A stretch of DNA of 64,000 nt from Terriglobales bacterium (GTDB lineage: Bacteria > Acidobacteriota > Terriglobia > Bryobacterales > Bryobacteraceae), in the NCBI GenBank assembly GCA_027485675.1, contig JAIXQP010000022.1:62001-126000 (forward strand), given 5' to 3'. The notes beneath the pieces were generated by a model. That model had not been told where the DNA came from and searched no databases. It saw only the letters and a list, made by a program, of their open reading frames with translations. The translations under genes were made by a program, and so were the position numbers. Shown here piece by piece: positions 18,702 to 27,431 of this stretch; the first letter of the stretch is position 1; each line of letters begins with the position of its first letter.

Positions 18702-21254
18702 ATGCGATGGTTGCCTCTTGTCCTTTGCGGGATGACCCTCTGGGCCGAAGTTCCTGACTTTCAGCGGGACGTGCGTCCCCTGCTCAGCAAAAAGTGCATC
18801 GCCTGCCATGGCCCGGACGAACACTCGCGCCAGGCCGGCGTCCGGCTCGATCAGCCGAATAACAAAGGCGCCCGCATCCTCGCCCGGGTTTCGCATCCCA
18901 CCCGTCCCATGCCGCCCTCCGGCCCCCGCCTCACCGACGCCGAAATCAAGACGCTAAAGGACTGGGTGGACGGCGGCGCGCCCTACACCGCCCACTGGGC
19001 CTACCAGAAGCCGAAACGGACCCCCGCCACCGGCATCGACGCGTTCATCCTGAACAAACTTGCCGAAAAGAAGTTGATCCCGGCGAAGGAGGCCGACCGC
19101 CCCACCCTGGCCCGGCGCGTGGCGCTCGACCTGATCGGCGTGCCCCCGGAGCCAGCCATTGCCGCCGAATTCCTCCGCACCGGCGATTACTCGAAGTACG
19201 TGGACGCGCTCCTCGCCAATCCGCAGTTCGGCGAACGGTGGGCCAAAATCTGGCTCGACCTCGCGCGTTACGCCGACACCCAGGGCTACGAAAAGGACAG
19301 CAAACGGACCATTTGGCCCTACCGCGACTGGGTGGTCCGCGCCTACAACGACAACATGCCGTTCAACGAGTTCACCATCCGCCAGATTGCCGGTGACCTG
19401 CTGCCCGACCCTTCGATTGATGACCTGATTGCGACCGGCTTCCACCGCAACACCATGACCAATACCGAAGGCGGCACCGACGACGAAGAGTACCGCGACC
19501 TCGCCATTCGCGACCGTCTGGCCACGACGGGCCAGGTCTGGATGGGCCAAACCTGGGGCTGCGCGCAATGCCACACCCATAAGTACGATCCGCTGACCCA
19601 CAAAGAGTTTTTCCAGCTCTACGCCTTCTTTAACCAAACGGCCGATGACGACCATCCCTCGGACCGGCCAACGCTGAAACTGACCGACAAAGCCTCCACG
19701 CTGATCATGAAGGAGCTTCCGGCGGACAAGCAGCGCAAGACTCGCATCTATGAACGCGGTAACTTCCTGACTCCTGGAGATACTGTCGAAGCCGCCGTCC
19801 CCGCCGCCTTCCCTCCCCTGCCCGCGAAGGCCCCCCGCAATCGTCTCGGCTTCGCCCAGTGGCTCGTCAGTGAGGACAATCCGCTGACGGCGCGCGTGAC
19901 CGTCAACCGCTTCTGGAGCCGGCTGATGGGCCGCGGCCTCGTCGATAGCGAAGAGGATTTCGGCACCCAGGGAGTACCGCCCACCCATCCCGAACTCCTC
20001 GACCATCTCGCCCTGGAGTTTCAAAAGGATTGGGACGTCAAGAAACTCCTGAAGACGATCGTTGCGAGCGCGGCGTACAAGCAGTCTTCCGATGTTACCC
20101 CCGAGTTACTCGAAAAGGATCCGCAGAATAAGTACTACGCCCGCGGCGCCCGCTTCCGGCTGGACGCGGAGATGGTTCGCGACCAGGCCCTGGCCGCGGC
20201 CGGCCTGCTGAGCAAGAAGATGTACGGTCCGCCGGTGATGCCCTGGCAGCCCGACGGCGTCTGGCTTGTCGTCTATAACGGCGATAGCTGGGTCACCTCG
20301 CCCGGCGAAGACCGCTACCGCCGCGCGCTCTATACCTTCATGCGCCGTACGAGCGCCTACCCGTCGATGATGAACTTCGACGCGCCGAACGGCGAAGTAT
20401 GCACGATTAAGCGCATCCGCACCAATACGCCGCTGCAGGCGCTGACCGCGATGAACGATCCCGCGTTCATGGAAGCCGCCCAGCGGCTGGCCGAACGCGC
20501 CCGCAAGGAGTCCCCGGCCGACCCGCTCGGCAAGCTCTACGAACTCGCGCTGCTCCGCCAGCCGGCCCCCGCCGAGCGCAAACGGGTCGCCGCGCTCCAT
20601 GCGGCCACGGCCGCCGAACTCGCCCGGCAACCCGAGAACACGACGAAGTTACTCCGCTACAGCGAAGTGCTCTACAGCGAAGACCGGCAGTCGACGCTGA
20701 TCCCGGACGCCCGCACCGCGCCCCGCGAATGGCGCTACCGCACCACCGATCCCGGCAGCCCCGATTGGATGCAACCCTCCTACGACGCCTCGCAGTGGTC
20801 CGCCGGTCCCGGCTATTTCGGCTACTTCACGAAGCCCAGCGAAACCACGCCGGTGAAGACGCAATGGGATACCGACGTCCTCTGGCTCCGCTACGAACTC
20901 GACCTGCCGCCGAGCATCCCCACCAACTTCAAGCTGCCGGCCCGCACGAACTCCCAGTTCGACGTCTGGGTAAATGGCGTGCTCGCGCTCAGCAATATCT
21001 TTGAGCGGAGCGGCCACTATGAATACCCCATCAATGAAGATGGACAAAAGGCCTTCAAGCCGGGCAAGAACACGATTGCCATCCGCGTGGCCCGCAACGG
21101 CGTCCGCGGCACGGGTCAGGTCTTCGACGCTGGGCTCGTGGGCTCGGTGCCGCTCTCGGTCAGTAAACCCAAGCCCGGCGACGCGGCCAAGGCCGCGTGG
21201 GTCGTCGTGGCCAACACGATTTTGAACCTCGATGAAACGGTGACCCGTCGATGA
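18702..21254 (+). CDS. Secreted cytochrome-like DUF1549/DUF1553 protein (PSD1 family)
   Basis: An 850-residue exported protein. A signal peptide (1 to about 16) is followed by a cytochrome c-like domain with one CIACH haem motif (Cys32, Cys35, His36). Next come DUF1549 (about 110-310, GERWAKIWLDLARYADTQGYEKD, WGCAQCHTHKYDP) and DUF1553 (about 380-620, NPLTARVTVNRFWSRLMGRG, KRIRTNTPLQALTAMNDPAF). A beta-rich C-terminal module (about 660-800) looks like a carbohydrate-binding or galactose-binding-like fold. Such proteins are abundant in Planctomycetes and Acidobacteria beside DUF1501 proteins and are thought to act in polysaccharide use; no reaction is proven. Translation is coupled to the DUF1501 gene (ATGA overlap). 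Confidence 0.92.
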   Translation: MRWLPLVLCGMTLWAEVPDFQRDVRPLLSKKCIACHGPDEHSRQAGVRLDQPNNKGARILARVSHPTRPMPPSGPRLTDAEIKTLKDWVDGGAPYTAHWAYQKPKRTPATGIDAFILNKLAEKKLIPAKEADRPTLARRVALDLIGVPPEPAIAAEFLRTGDYSKYVDALLANPQFGERWAKIWLDLARYADTQGYEKDSKRTIWPYRDWVVRAYNDNMPFNEFTIRQIAGDLLPDPSIDDLIATGFHRNTMTNTEGGTDDEEYRDLAIRDRLATTGQVWMGQTWGCAQCHTHKYDPLTHKEFFQLYAFFNQTADDDHPSDRPTLKLTDKASTLIMKELPADKQRKTRIYERGNFLTPGDTVEAAVPAAFPPLPAKAPRNRLGFAQWLVSEDNPLTARVTVNRFWSRLMGRGLVDSEEDFGTQGVPPTHPELLDHLALEFQKDWDVKKLLKTIVASAAYKQSSDVTPELLEKDPQNKYYARGARFRLDAEMVRDQALAAAGLLSKKMYGPPVMPWQPDGVWLVVYNGDSWVTSPGEDRYRRALYTFMRRTSAYPSMMNFDAPNGEVCTIKRIRTNTPLQALTAMNDPAFMEAAQRLAERARKESPADPLGKLYELALLRQPAPAERKRVAALHAATAAELARQPENTTKLLRYSEVLYSEDRQSTLIPDARTAPREWRYRTTDPGSPDWMQPSYDASQWSAGPGYFGYFTKPSETTPVKTQWDTDVLWLRYELDLPPSIPTNFKLPARTNSQFDVWVNGVLALSNIFERSGHYEYPINEDGQKAFKPGKNTIAIRVARNGVRGTGQVFDAGLVGSVPLSVSKPKPGDAAKAAWVVVANTILNLDETVTRR

Positions 21255-22666
21255 ACCCTAAACTCCAGTCCGCCCTCGCGGCCACGCGCCGCCACTTCCT
21301 CTCCGGCTGCGGCGTCGGCCTGGCCAACCTGTTTCTCGCCGAGGCTCACGGCGCGAAGAAGCCGGACCACCCGGCCAAGGCTAAGTCGGTCATCTTCCTC
21401 CACATGGCCGGCGCGCCGAGCCAACTCGAACTGTTCGACTACAAACCGGAGTTAGTCAAATACGACGGGAAGCCCTGCCCGGATGAGTTACTGAAAGGCA
21501 AACGCTTCGCCTTCATCAAGGGCGTCCCCCGCATGCTGGGCACGCCTTACAAGTTCAAACAGTATGGCCAGTCCGGGGCGTGGCTCAGCGAACTGCTGCC
21601 GCAGTTTTCGACCATCGTCGACGATGTCAGCATCATCCGGTCCATGAGCACGGACCAGTTCAACCATGCTCCGGCGCAGCTCTTCGTCCACACCGGCAAC
21701 CCGCGCTTCGGCTTTGCCTCCATGGGCGCGTGGGCCACGTACGGCCTCGGAACCGAGAACGAGGACCTGCCGGGCTTCGTGGTCTTGACGAGTGGCGGCA
21801 ACAACCCCGACGGCGGCAAGAGCCTGTGGGGCAGCGCCTTCCTGCCGAGCGTACATCAAGGGGTCCACTGCCGGTCGCACGGGGATCCGGTGCTGTTTCT
21901 CTCCGACCCCGACGGCATGACCCGCTCGCTCCGCCGCAAGACCCTCGACGCCATGAAGGATCTCAACAGTCTGCAGGCCAAGCAGGCCGGCGACCCGGAG
22001 ATCGACGCGCGAATGGGCCAATACGAACTGGCCTACCGGATGCAGATCTCGGTTCCGAAGGTGATGGATATCTCGAAAGAGCCCGCGGCCGTGCATGAGG
22101 CCTATGGCACCGAACCCGGCAAGACTAGCCTCGCCAACAACTGCCTGCTCGCCCGCCGCCTCGTCGAAAACGGGGTCCGGTTCGTCCAGATCTTCGATTG
22201 GGGCTGGGATCACCACGGCACCAGCAAACGGGACGATATCCAGTTCGCCCTGCGCCCGCATATCCGCTCCGCGGACCAGGCCGTGACGGCGCTGATCAAG
22301 GACCTGAAGCAGCGCGGCTTGCTCGACCAGACGCTTGTCGTCTGGGGCGGCGAGTTCGGCCGTACCCCAATGCGGGAGAACCGCGGCGGTACGGAGGGCG
22401 CCTTCGTGGGCCGGGATCATCATCCCTACGCCTATACGATGTGGATGGCCGGCGGCGGGATCAAGAAGGGCCTGAACTTCGGCGAGACCGACGACATCGG
22501 CTACTACGTCACGAAGGACAAGATGACGCCCCGGGACCTGCAGGCGACCATTCTCCATCAACTGGGCCTGAACCCGTACACGCTGCACTATCCCTATCTG
22601 GGCTTGAACCAGCGCCTGATTGGTCCCACCGATGAGGGCCGCGTGATGAAAGAGTTGATCGCCTAA
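21251..22666 (+). CDS. DUF1501 family protein, Tat-exported
   Basis: A 471-residue protein with a twin-arginine-like leader (RRHFLSGCGVGLANLF). The DUF1501 body has an alkaline phosphatase/sulfatase-like fold: KSVIFLHMAGAPSQLELFDYKP at the N-terminus, NNPDGGKSLWGSAFLPS in the middle, and VVWGGEFGRTPMRENRGG with GRDHHPYAYTMWMAGGGI near the C-terminus, where metal ligands are expected. It forms a two-gene operon with the DUF1553 gene (4-base overlap), as in many relatives. Its TAA shares bases with the TAG of the convergent dehydrogenase gene. The enzymatic activity of the family is unproven. Confidence 0.93.
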   Translation: MNPKLQSALAATRRHFLSGCGVGLANLFLAEAHGAKKPDHPAKAKSVIFLHMAGAPSQLELFDYKPELVKYDGKPCPDELLKGKRFAFIKGVPRMLGTPYKFKQYGQSGAWLSELLPQFSTIVDDVSIIRSMSTDQFNHAPAQLFVHTGNPRFGFASMGAWATYGLGTENEDLPGFVVLTSGGNNPDGGKSLWGSAFLPSVHQGVHCRSHGDPVLFLSDPDGMTRSLRRKTLDAMKDLNSLQAKQAGDPEIDARMGQYELAYRMQISVPKVMDISKEPAAVHEAYGTEPGKTSLANNCLLARRLVENGVRFVQIFDWGWDHHGTSKRDDIQFALRPHIRSADQAVTALIKDLKQRGLLDQTLVVWGGEFGRTPMRENRGGTEGAFVGRDHHPYAYTMWMAGGGIKKGLNFGETDDIGYYVTKDKMTPRDLQATILHQLGLNPYTLHYPYLGLNQRLIGPTDEGRVMKELIA

Positions 22667-23640
22667 GGCCGGATCATGACCCGCGGCGGCCGCTCCGCCG
22701 CCGCGAACGCAAGCGCCGCGTTGACCTCCGCCAGCGGAAAGCTCCGCGGCACGAGTTCGGCGAAGGGAAAGCGGCGGCCCGGCCCGGCGAGAAACGCGAG
22801 GGCGGCGCTTAGATCTTGCGGGCGATAGTTGTGCACCCCTTCGATGCGCCACAGGCCGCGGACCATCGCCTCCGGGTCGATGGACAGGGGCGGGACGGAG
22901 AATACTGCCCCGGCGAGTATCCAGACGCCGCCCACACGCAGCGCCGGCATCGCCTCCGACCGGCCCGAGAACTCAAACGCAATATCGACGGCCGGAGCGC
23001 CGGCGGCGTGGGTGGCCGTGGCGCCAAACCGGCGGGCGAGCTCCCGCCGCGCGGCGTCCGGCTCCACCACGTGGACCTCCGCGGCGCCCCCGGCGGACGC
23101 CATCGCCGACGCGGTCAGCCCGAGCAGCCCGGCCCCTTGGACTAAGGCCGTCCTGCCGCGGACGTCTCCCGCGACCCGTAAACACGCAGCTACCGTCGCC
23201 GTGGCGCAATTGGCGGGGCAGACCACCTCGTCGGCCAGTTCGTCCGGCACCTCGATCACCGTGGTGCCGGGCCGCAGGACAATGTACTCGCTCAGGCCGC
23301 CCGAAGGCGCGCCCGTGTGCTCCGCGTGCCCGTATTTGAAGAGGCGCTCACACTTCTGCTCGAGACCGCGGCGGCAGCGTTCGCATTCGCCGCAGCAGGC
23401 CATGATCGACCACGTCACGCGCCGTCCGCTGGCCACCTCGATGCCGACCGCCTCATGGCCGAGGATGGAGGGCGCCGGGGCGGACCTCCGGCCGGCCAGG
23501 GTATGCAGGTCACTGCCGCAGACGGTGCAGGCCGTCACGCGAACCAGGGTCTCGCCGGGCTGTAGAGCGATTTGACGAAACGAAGCCAAGCGGAGCGGCA
23601 GCCCCGGACCGTCGAAAAGCGCCGCCGTGTAGTGGTCCAC
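22663..23640 (-). CDS. Zinc-binding alcohol dehydrogenase (TIGR03366-like)
   Basis: A 325-residue MDR-superfamily dehydrogenase. Catalytic zinc ligands appear in CTVCGSDLHTL and ILGHEAVG; structural zinc Cys lie in ACCGECERCRRGLEQKCE. The Rossmann fold is LVQGAGLLGLTASAMA, with an acidic residue (VVEPDAARRELA) suggesting NAD preference. FKYGHA, NCATATVAACL and IEGVHNYRPQDL match the group described as phosphonate-catabolism-associated alcohol dehydrogenases, but no phosphonate gene is nearby. GTG 23640 starts 2 bases after the M48 protease stop; the longer open frame upstream runs inside that gene and is rejected. Probably co-transcribed with the protease. Confidence 0.85.
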   Translation of the reverse strand: MDHYTAALFDGPGLPLRLASFRQIALQPGETLVRVTACTVCGSDLHTLAGRRSAPAPSILGHEAVGIEVASGRRVTWSIMACCGECERCRRGLEQKCERLFKYGHAEHTGAPSGGLSEYIVLRPGTTVIEVPDELADEVVCPANCATATVAACLRVAGDVRGRTALVQGAGLLGLTASAMASAGGAAEVHVVEPDAARRELARRFGATATHAAGAPAVDIAFEFSGRSEAMPALRVGGVWILAGAVFSVPPLSIDPEAMVRGLWRIEGVHNYRPQDLSAALAFLAGPGRRFPFAELVPRSFPLAEVNAALAFAAAERPPRVMIRP

Positions 23641-23642
23641 GC

Positions 23643-25019
23643 CTAAAACCGGATGCTGCGCATCATCTCCTGATACTCGCCGTCGGCGATCCGCCAGCGG
23701 CTTTCGGGAGCGACGAAAATGGCGTTGAAGAGGCCGCGGGGGTGCATGATGGTGAGCACGCGGATGATCTCTTTCTCGCCCCGCTTCATGCCGCTCTGGC
23801 CTTCGAGGGAGATCAGAATCGCCTGCTGGCCGTTGATCTGCACTCTCTGGGCGTTGCCGGTCTGCCGGACTCCAGGGTTCCCTTGCAGCAACCCTTTCAA
23901 GAGGGCGTTGGTTTCGTTGTCCAGGTTCTGGCTCTGGACCTGGTTGATGGCCACAAGGACCCCATGGCCGACATCGTTCTGACCGTTCTGCCCGCGGATG
24001 ATGCCATCGGCGGCGCCCAGAGTCAAGGAGACCTGATCCTGAGCGAGCTGGCTCTGCCAATCGTCGGGATAAGCGATGGCGTAGAGGGGGCTCTGCTGCA
24101 CCTTAAAGCCGCGGGGCGCTTGGGTGGTGGGCATCTGGCCGCCGCTTTGCGGAGCCGCGACGGCGCCCTGCTGCGGCCGCTTGGCGGGCGGAGGGAGTGC
24201 CTTGGCCGCCGCCCGCGCCGCGAGGAACTCGGCGGTGGGCGTGGCCGACTGGTAGTTGGCCCGGGGATAGAACTGCATGTCGGCCTGGATGTTCTTGACG
24301 CGGTTGCCGGGGTTCGGATGGGAGGCGAAGAACTGGGTCATCGCGTTGCCTTTGCCGGACTGGGCCTCCAGCTTTTCAAAGAAGCGGGCGAGTTCGACGG
24401 GGTTGTATCCGGCGGTATGCAGGAGGCGGGCGCCGAGCAGGTCGGCGTCGGACTCGGCGTTGCGGGAGAACTTCATCAGCACCGAGTTCGCCCCCAGCCC
24501 AATGCCGAGTTGAGCCAGAGAGCCGAGCATGCTGCCGTTACCCACCATCCCGCCGGCCAAGGCGAGCGGCAGTTGAATCAGGTTCGCCTTGGAGGCCTGG
24601 TTGGTGCCGTGCCGGAGAATGACGTGGGCCATTTCGTGGCCCATCACCCCGGCCACCTGCCCTTCGTTATCGGCCGAGGCGATGAGGCCGGTCTGGATGA
24701 ACATCGGGCCACCGGGCAGAGCGAAGGCGTTAATGGAGGGATCGTTGACGACCTTGAAGGAGAACGGGAACTGCGCGTTGTTCTTTTCGGCGGCATTGGC
24801 GGCTATGAGTTTGCGGCCAATCCGGTCAATGAGGGCGGTGAGTTGGGGATCGTTGACGATCTGCATCTCCCGCTCGATCTGCGCCGCGGACTCCTTACCC
24901 AACTGAATGTCCTGCTCGAGCGAGAACATATTAAAACCCGGCTTGACGGTCTTCTGCTTCTGGGCAAAAAGTAACGCAGCAGTCAGGACGAGTTGGGGGA
25001 CGACACGACGCAGGATCAT
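23643..25019 (-). CDS. M48-family metalloprotease, exported
   Basis: A 458-residue secreted or periplasmic protease. A signal peptide (1-20, ending ALLFAQ) is followed by an M48 peptidase domain (about 30-265) with zinc motif HEMAH at residues 128-132 and a downstream Glu in NAESDADLLGARLLHTAGY. Overall this resembles BepA/LoiP-like periplasmic proteases, which are known to maintain outer-membrane proteins. A Pro/Ala linker (about 270-300) connects to a C-terminal beta-rich domain of about 150 residues that BepA does not share. BepA's TPR repeats are absent. Transcribed just before the zinc dehydrogenase gene. Confidence 0.92.
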   Translation of the reverse strand: MILRRVVPQLVLTAALLFAQKQKTVKPGFNMFSLEQDIQLGKESAAQIEREMQIVNDPQLTALIDRIGRKLIAANAAEKNNAQFPFSFKVVNDPSINAFALPGGPMFIQTGLIASADNEGQVAGVMGHEMAHVILRHGTNQASKANLIQLPLALAGGMVGNGSMLGSLAQLGIGLGANSVLMKFSRNAESDADLLGARLLHTAGYNPVELARFFEKLEAQSGKGNAMTQFFASHPNPGNRVKNIQADMQFYPRANYQSATPTAEFLAARAAAKALPPPAKRPQQGAVAAPQSGGQMPTTQAPRGFKVQQSPLYAIAYPDDWQSQLAQDQVSLTLGAADGIIRGQNGQNDVGHGVLVAINQVQSQNLDNETNALLKGLLQGNPGVRQTGNAQRVQINGQQAILISLEGQSGMKRGEKEIIRVLTIMHPRGLFNAIFVAPESRWRIADGEYQEMMRSIRF

Positions 25020-25113
25020 AACGAAAGAAGTTCTCCGCTAGCTATGATGCAGGAGTTCCACCCCCTGTTTCAACGTCATCAGAATGCAAACTTCGCTCGC
25101 TAGACTGCGAGGG

Positions 25114-26193
25114 ATGAGAATCGCCTTCATTTTGTTGGCCGCCATGGCCTTCGCGCAAACCCGTCCGCAGGAGATCCGGATGAACCAGGTGCAGGTGCTG
25201 GCGAGCCACAACAGCTATAAACAGGCGATCGATCCTTCCCTGCGGAAGATCTTGCGGGAGACCATGGGCGACCGGCTGCAAGGCCTCGAGTACAACCATC
25301 TCCCCTTCGCCGGCCAACTCGACCGCGGACTGCGGGGCCTGGAGATTGATGTGGTGAACGATCCCGAAGGCGGCCGGTACGCCCGCCCGGCCGGCCTCGC
25401 CTGGGTCAAAGAACGCGGGCTGCCCGCCGGCCCAGCCTACGATCCGGAGGGGCTGATGCGCCAGCCAGGATTAAAGGTTCTTCACGTTCAAGACATGGAT
25501 TTTCGCACCCACGCCTACACGTTCCGCCAAGCGCTCCGGCAACTCCGCAGCTGGAGCGACCAGCACCCACGCCATCTGCCGATTGTGATCACCATGAACG
25601 CCAAACAGGACGTGATCGACCGTCCCGGCTTTACCCGTCCGCTGCCGTTTGACGCCAAGGCGTACGACGCCTGGGACGCCGAGATCCGTGCCGAACTGTC
25701 CGGCGGCAAGCTGATCACACCGAAGAATGTCCAGGCGTCGTACGCCACCTTGAACGCTGCCGTGCGCGCCCACGCCTGGCCGACGGTGGAGACGAGCCGG
25801 GGCAAGTTCCTGTTTGTGCTCGATGAAGGCGAGGAGCAATGGAAACTCTATCTGGCGGGCCGCCGAGATCGCGTGATGTTTGTCAACGTCCCCGAGGATC
25901 ATCCCGAGGCGGCGGTCCGCATTGTGAACGAGCCGCGGAAGAATACCGGCTATATCCAGCGCCTCGTCCGCTCCGGCTACTTCGTCCGGACGCGCAGCGA
26001 TGCCGATACACGGGAGGCCCGCGCCAACGACCGGACCCGGTTCGAAGCGGCGCTCGAAAGCGGCGCGCAACTCATCTCCACCGACTACTACGTTCCGGAC
26101 CCGGAAATCGGCAACGGCTTTCAGATCACGCTCGCGCCGGGCTGGAATCCCTTACTTTTGCCCGCTTTCCGGCCCCTGCCCCCCATCGAATAG
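25114..26193 (+). CDS. Secreted PI-PLC-like (Ca2+-dependent type) phosphodiesterase
   Basis: A 359-residue exported protein of the PLC-like phosphodiesterase fold. A signal peptide (MRIAFILLAAMAFAQ) is followed by NQVQVLASHNSYK, the usual catalytic-His strand, then GLEYNHLPFAGQLDRGLRGLEIDV, which supplies acidic metal ligands. GLKVLHVQDMDF gives a second His. The C-terminal STDYYVPDP is also typical. The family cleaves phosphodiesters of phosphoinositides or related compounds; the substrate of bacterial secreted members is uncertain. I chose ATG 25114 because the signal peptide begins there; an in-frame ATG at 25084 is possible. Confidence 0.75.
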   Translation: MRIAFILLAAMAFAQTRPQEIRMNQVQVLASHNSYKQAIDPSLRKILRETMGDRLQGLEYNHLPFAGQLDRGLRGLEIDVVNDPEGGRYARPAGLAWVKERGLPAGPAYDPEGLMRQPGLKVLHVQDMDFRTHAYTFRQALRQLRSWSDQHPRHLPIVITMNAKQDVIDRPGFTRPLPFDAKAYDAWDAEIRAELSGGKLITPKNVQASYATLNAAVRAHAWPTVETSRGKFLFVLDEGEEQWKLYLAGRRDRVMFVNVPEDHPEAAVRIVNEPRKNTGYIQRLVRSGYFVRTRSDADTREARANDRTRFEAALESGAQLISTDYYVPDPEIGNGFQITLAPGWNPLLLPAFRPLPPIE

Positions 26194-26196
26194 CCT

Positions 26197-26211
26197 TTAT
26201 AGCGCTATAAT
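26197..26211 (+). promoter_or_regulatory. ilvE promoter: palindrome over a perfect -10
   Basis: TATAAT (26206-26211) ends 6 nt before the ilvE ATG, so the transcript should start at or next to the start codon. The 14-base palindrome TTATAGCGCTATAA (26197-26210) overlaps the -10 and looks like an operator. No Shine-Dalgarno and no good -35 are visible. Confidence 0.55.
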
Positions 26212-26217
26212 AACCGG

Positions 26218-27144
26218 ATGTTGACGCCCACAGATAAGATTTGGTGTAACGGAAAGTTCATTGATTGGGACGACGCGAAGATCCATGTTTTGAGTCACGT
26301 CGTCAGCTACGGCAGCTCGGTGTTTGAAGGCATCCGCTGCTATGATACGCCCGCCGGTCCGCAGGTGTTCCGGCTCCGGGATCACATGCGCCGGCTGATG
26401 GACTCGGCCAAGATCTACCGGATGGACAAGGTGGATTTTACGATCGACCAGATGTGCGAAGCCGTATTGGACCTCATTCGCGTCAACAAGCTTGAGGCCT
26501 GCTACGTTCGCCCTATCCTGCTCCGCGGGTACTACGAGTTGGGGGTGCTGGGCATCAATAACCCGAACGACCTCTATCTGGCCTGCTGGTCCTGGGGCCA
26601 GTATCTGGGCGCCGAAGCCTTGGCGCAGGGCGTGGATGTCTGCATTTCGAGCTGGAACCGCATCGCCCCGAACACGCTGCCGGCTCTGGCCAAAGCCGGT
26701 GCGAACTACATGAATTCGCAACTGATCCGCATGGAGGCCCACTTCAACGGCTTTGCCGAAGGCATTGCCCTCGATACGAACGGCTACATCTCCGAAGGCT
26801 CCGGCGAGAACATTTTCGTGGTCCGGGACGGCAAGATCACCACGCCGCCGCTGGGCAACAGCGCCCTGCCGGGCATCACCCGGGCGACGATCACGTTCCT
26901 GGCCAAGCGGATGGGCATTGAAGTGATCGAGACGCCGATTCCGCGCGAGGCGCTCTACATCGCCGACGAGGTGTTCTTCACCGGCACCGCCGCCGAAGTG
27001 AGCCCGATCCGTTCGGTGGACCGGATTACGATCGGCTCCGGCAGCCGGGGCCCGATCACCGAGAAACTGCAGAAGGAGTTCTTCAGCGTGATCAACGGGG
27101 AAAAGCCGGATACGGAAGGCTGGCTGACCCCGGTGCGGAAGTAG
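26218..27144 (+). CDS. ilvE: Branched-chain amino acid aminotransferase
   Basis: A 308-residue fold-type IV PLP aminotransferase. It interconverts Val, Leu and Ile with their 2-oxo acids using glutamate/2-oxoglutarate. The PLP lysine is predicted at Lys159 (LAKAGANYMNSQL), the same number as in E. coli IlvE. The substrate loop SYGSSVFEGIRCYDT and the cofactor motif DTNGYISEGSGENIFVVRDG are intact, as is FFTGTAAEVSPIRSVD. Length is standard. It is a single gene with a leaderless-type promoter upstream and a strong terminator downstream, so it is an isolated transcription unit. Confidence 0.97.
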   Translation: MLTPTDKIWCNGKFIDWDDAKIHVLSHVVSYGSSVFEGIRCYDTPAGPQVFRLRDHMRRLMDSAKIYRMDKVDFTIDQMCEAVLDLIRVNKLEACYVRPILLRGYYELGVLGINNPNDLYLACWSWGQYLGAEALAQGVDVCISSWNRIAPNTLPALAKAGANYMNSQLIRMEAHFNGFAEGIALDTNGYISEGSGENIFVVRDGKITTPPLGNSALPGITRATITFLAKRMGIEVIETPIPREALYIADEVFFTGTAAEVSPIRSVDRITIGSGSRGPITEKLQKEFFSVINGEKPDTEGWLTPVRK

Positions 27145-27162
27145 CGCCGGATCCCCCGATGA

Positions 27163-27208
27163 AAAAGCAAAAAGGGCGTCGGGGATTCCAGACGCCCTTT
27201 TTGCTTTT
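27163..27208 (+). terminator. Strong Rho-independent terminator after ilvE
   Basis: A perfect 18-bp inverted repeat: AAAAGCAAAAAGGGCGTC (27163-27180) and its complement at 27191-27208, with a 10-nt loop. The A-rich left and T-rich right arms could make it work in both directions, but only ilvE runs into it. Confidence 0.95.
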
Positions 27209-27365
27209 CGGAGAGTTCCGCGGGCGAAGCGCTCCGGCCACCTCCCCCGAGATTAGCCTCGTGCAACATCACCCGCGGTACTTTATTGTTGTACCAGGAG
27301 TGCGTTGCGGAAGCTAGTGGAAAGTGAGATCGGTCCACAGGTTTTTAGCGGCTTAGAATCATCGG

Positions 27366-27389
27366 TTTAGACAGGCAGCGCTGTCAAAA
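27366..27389. promoter_or_regulatory. Inverted repeat upstream of nagA, candidate operator
   Basis: TTTAGACAG (27366-27374) and CTGTCAAAA (27381-27389) form a 9-bp inverted repeat with one mismatch and a 6-bp spacer that contains GCAGCG. It lies about 43 bases before the nagA ATG in an otherwise gene-free stretch (27209-27431), where nothing else stands out. It resembles a site for a dimeric repressor; no regulator gene is adjacent. Confidence 0.45.
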
Positions 27390-27431
27390 TGCTGTGCATA
27401 AAACAAAACTACAAGGAATTGTTTTAACTCT

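Noticed and set aside
27209-27431. A possible tRNA or small RNA in the gap before nagA
   Set aside because: No cloverleaf or T-loop sequence is visible; only a short stem around GGTAC/GTACC and the inverted repeat reported above.
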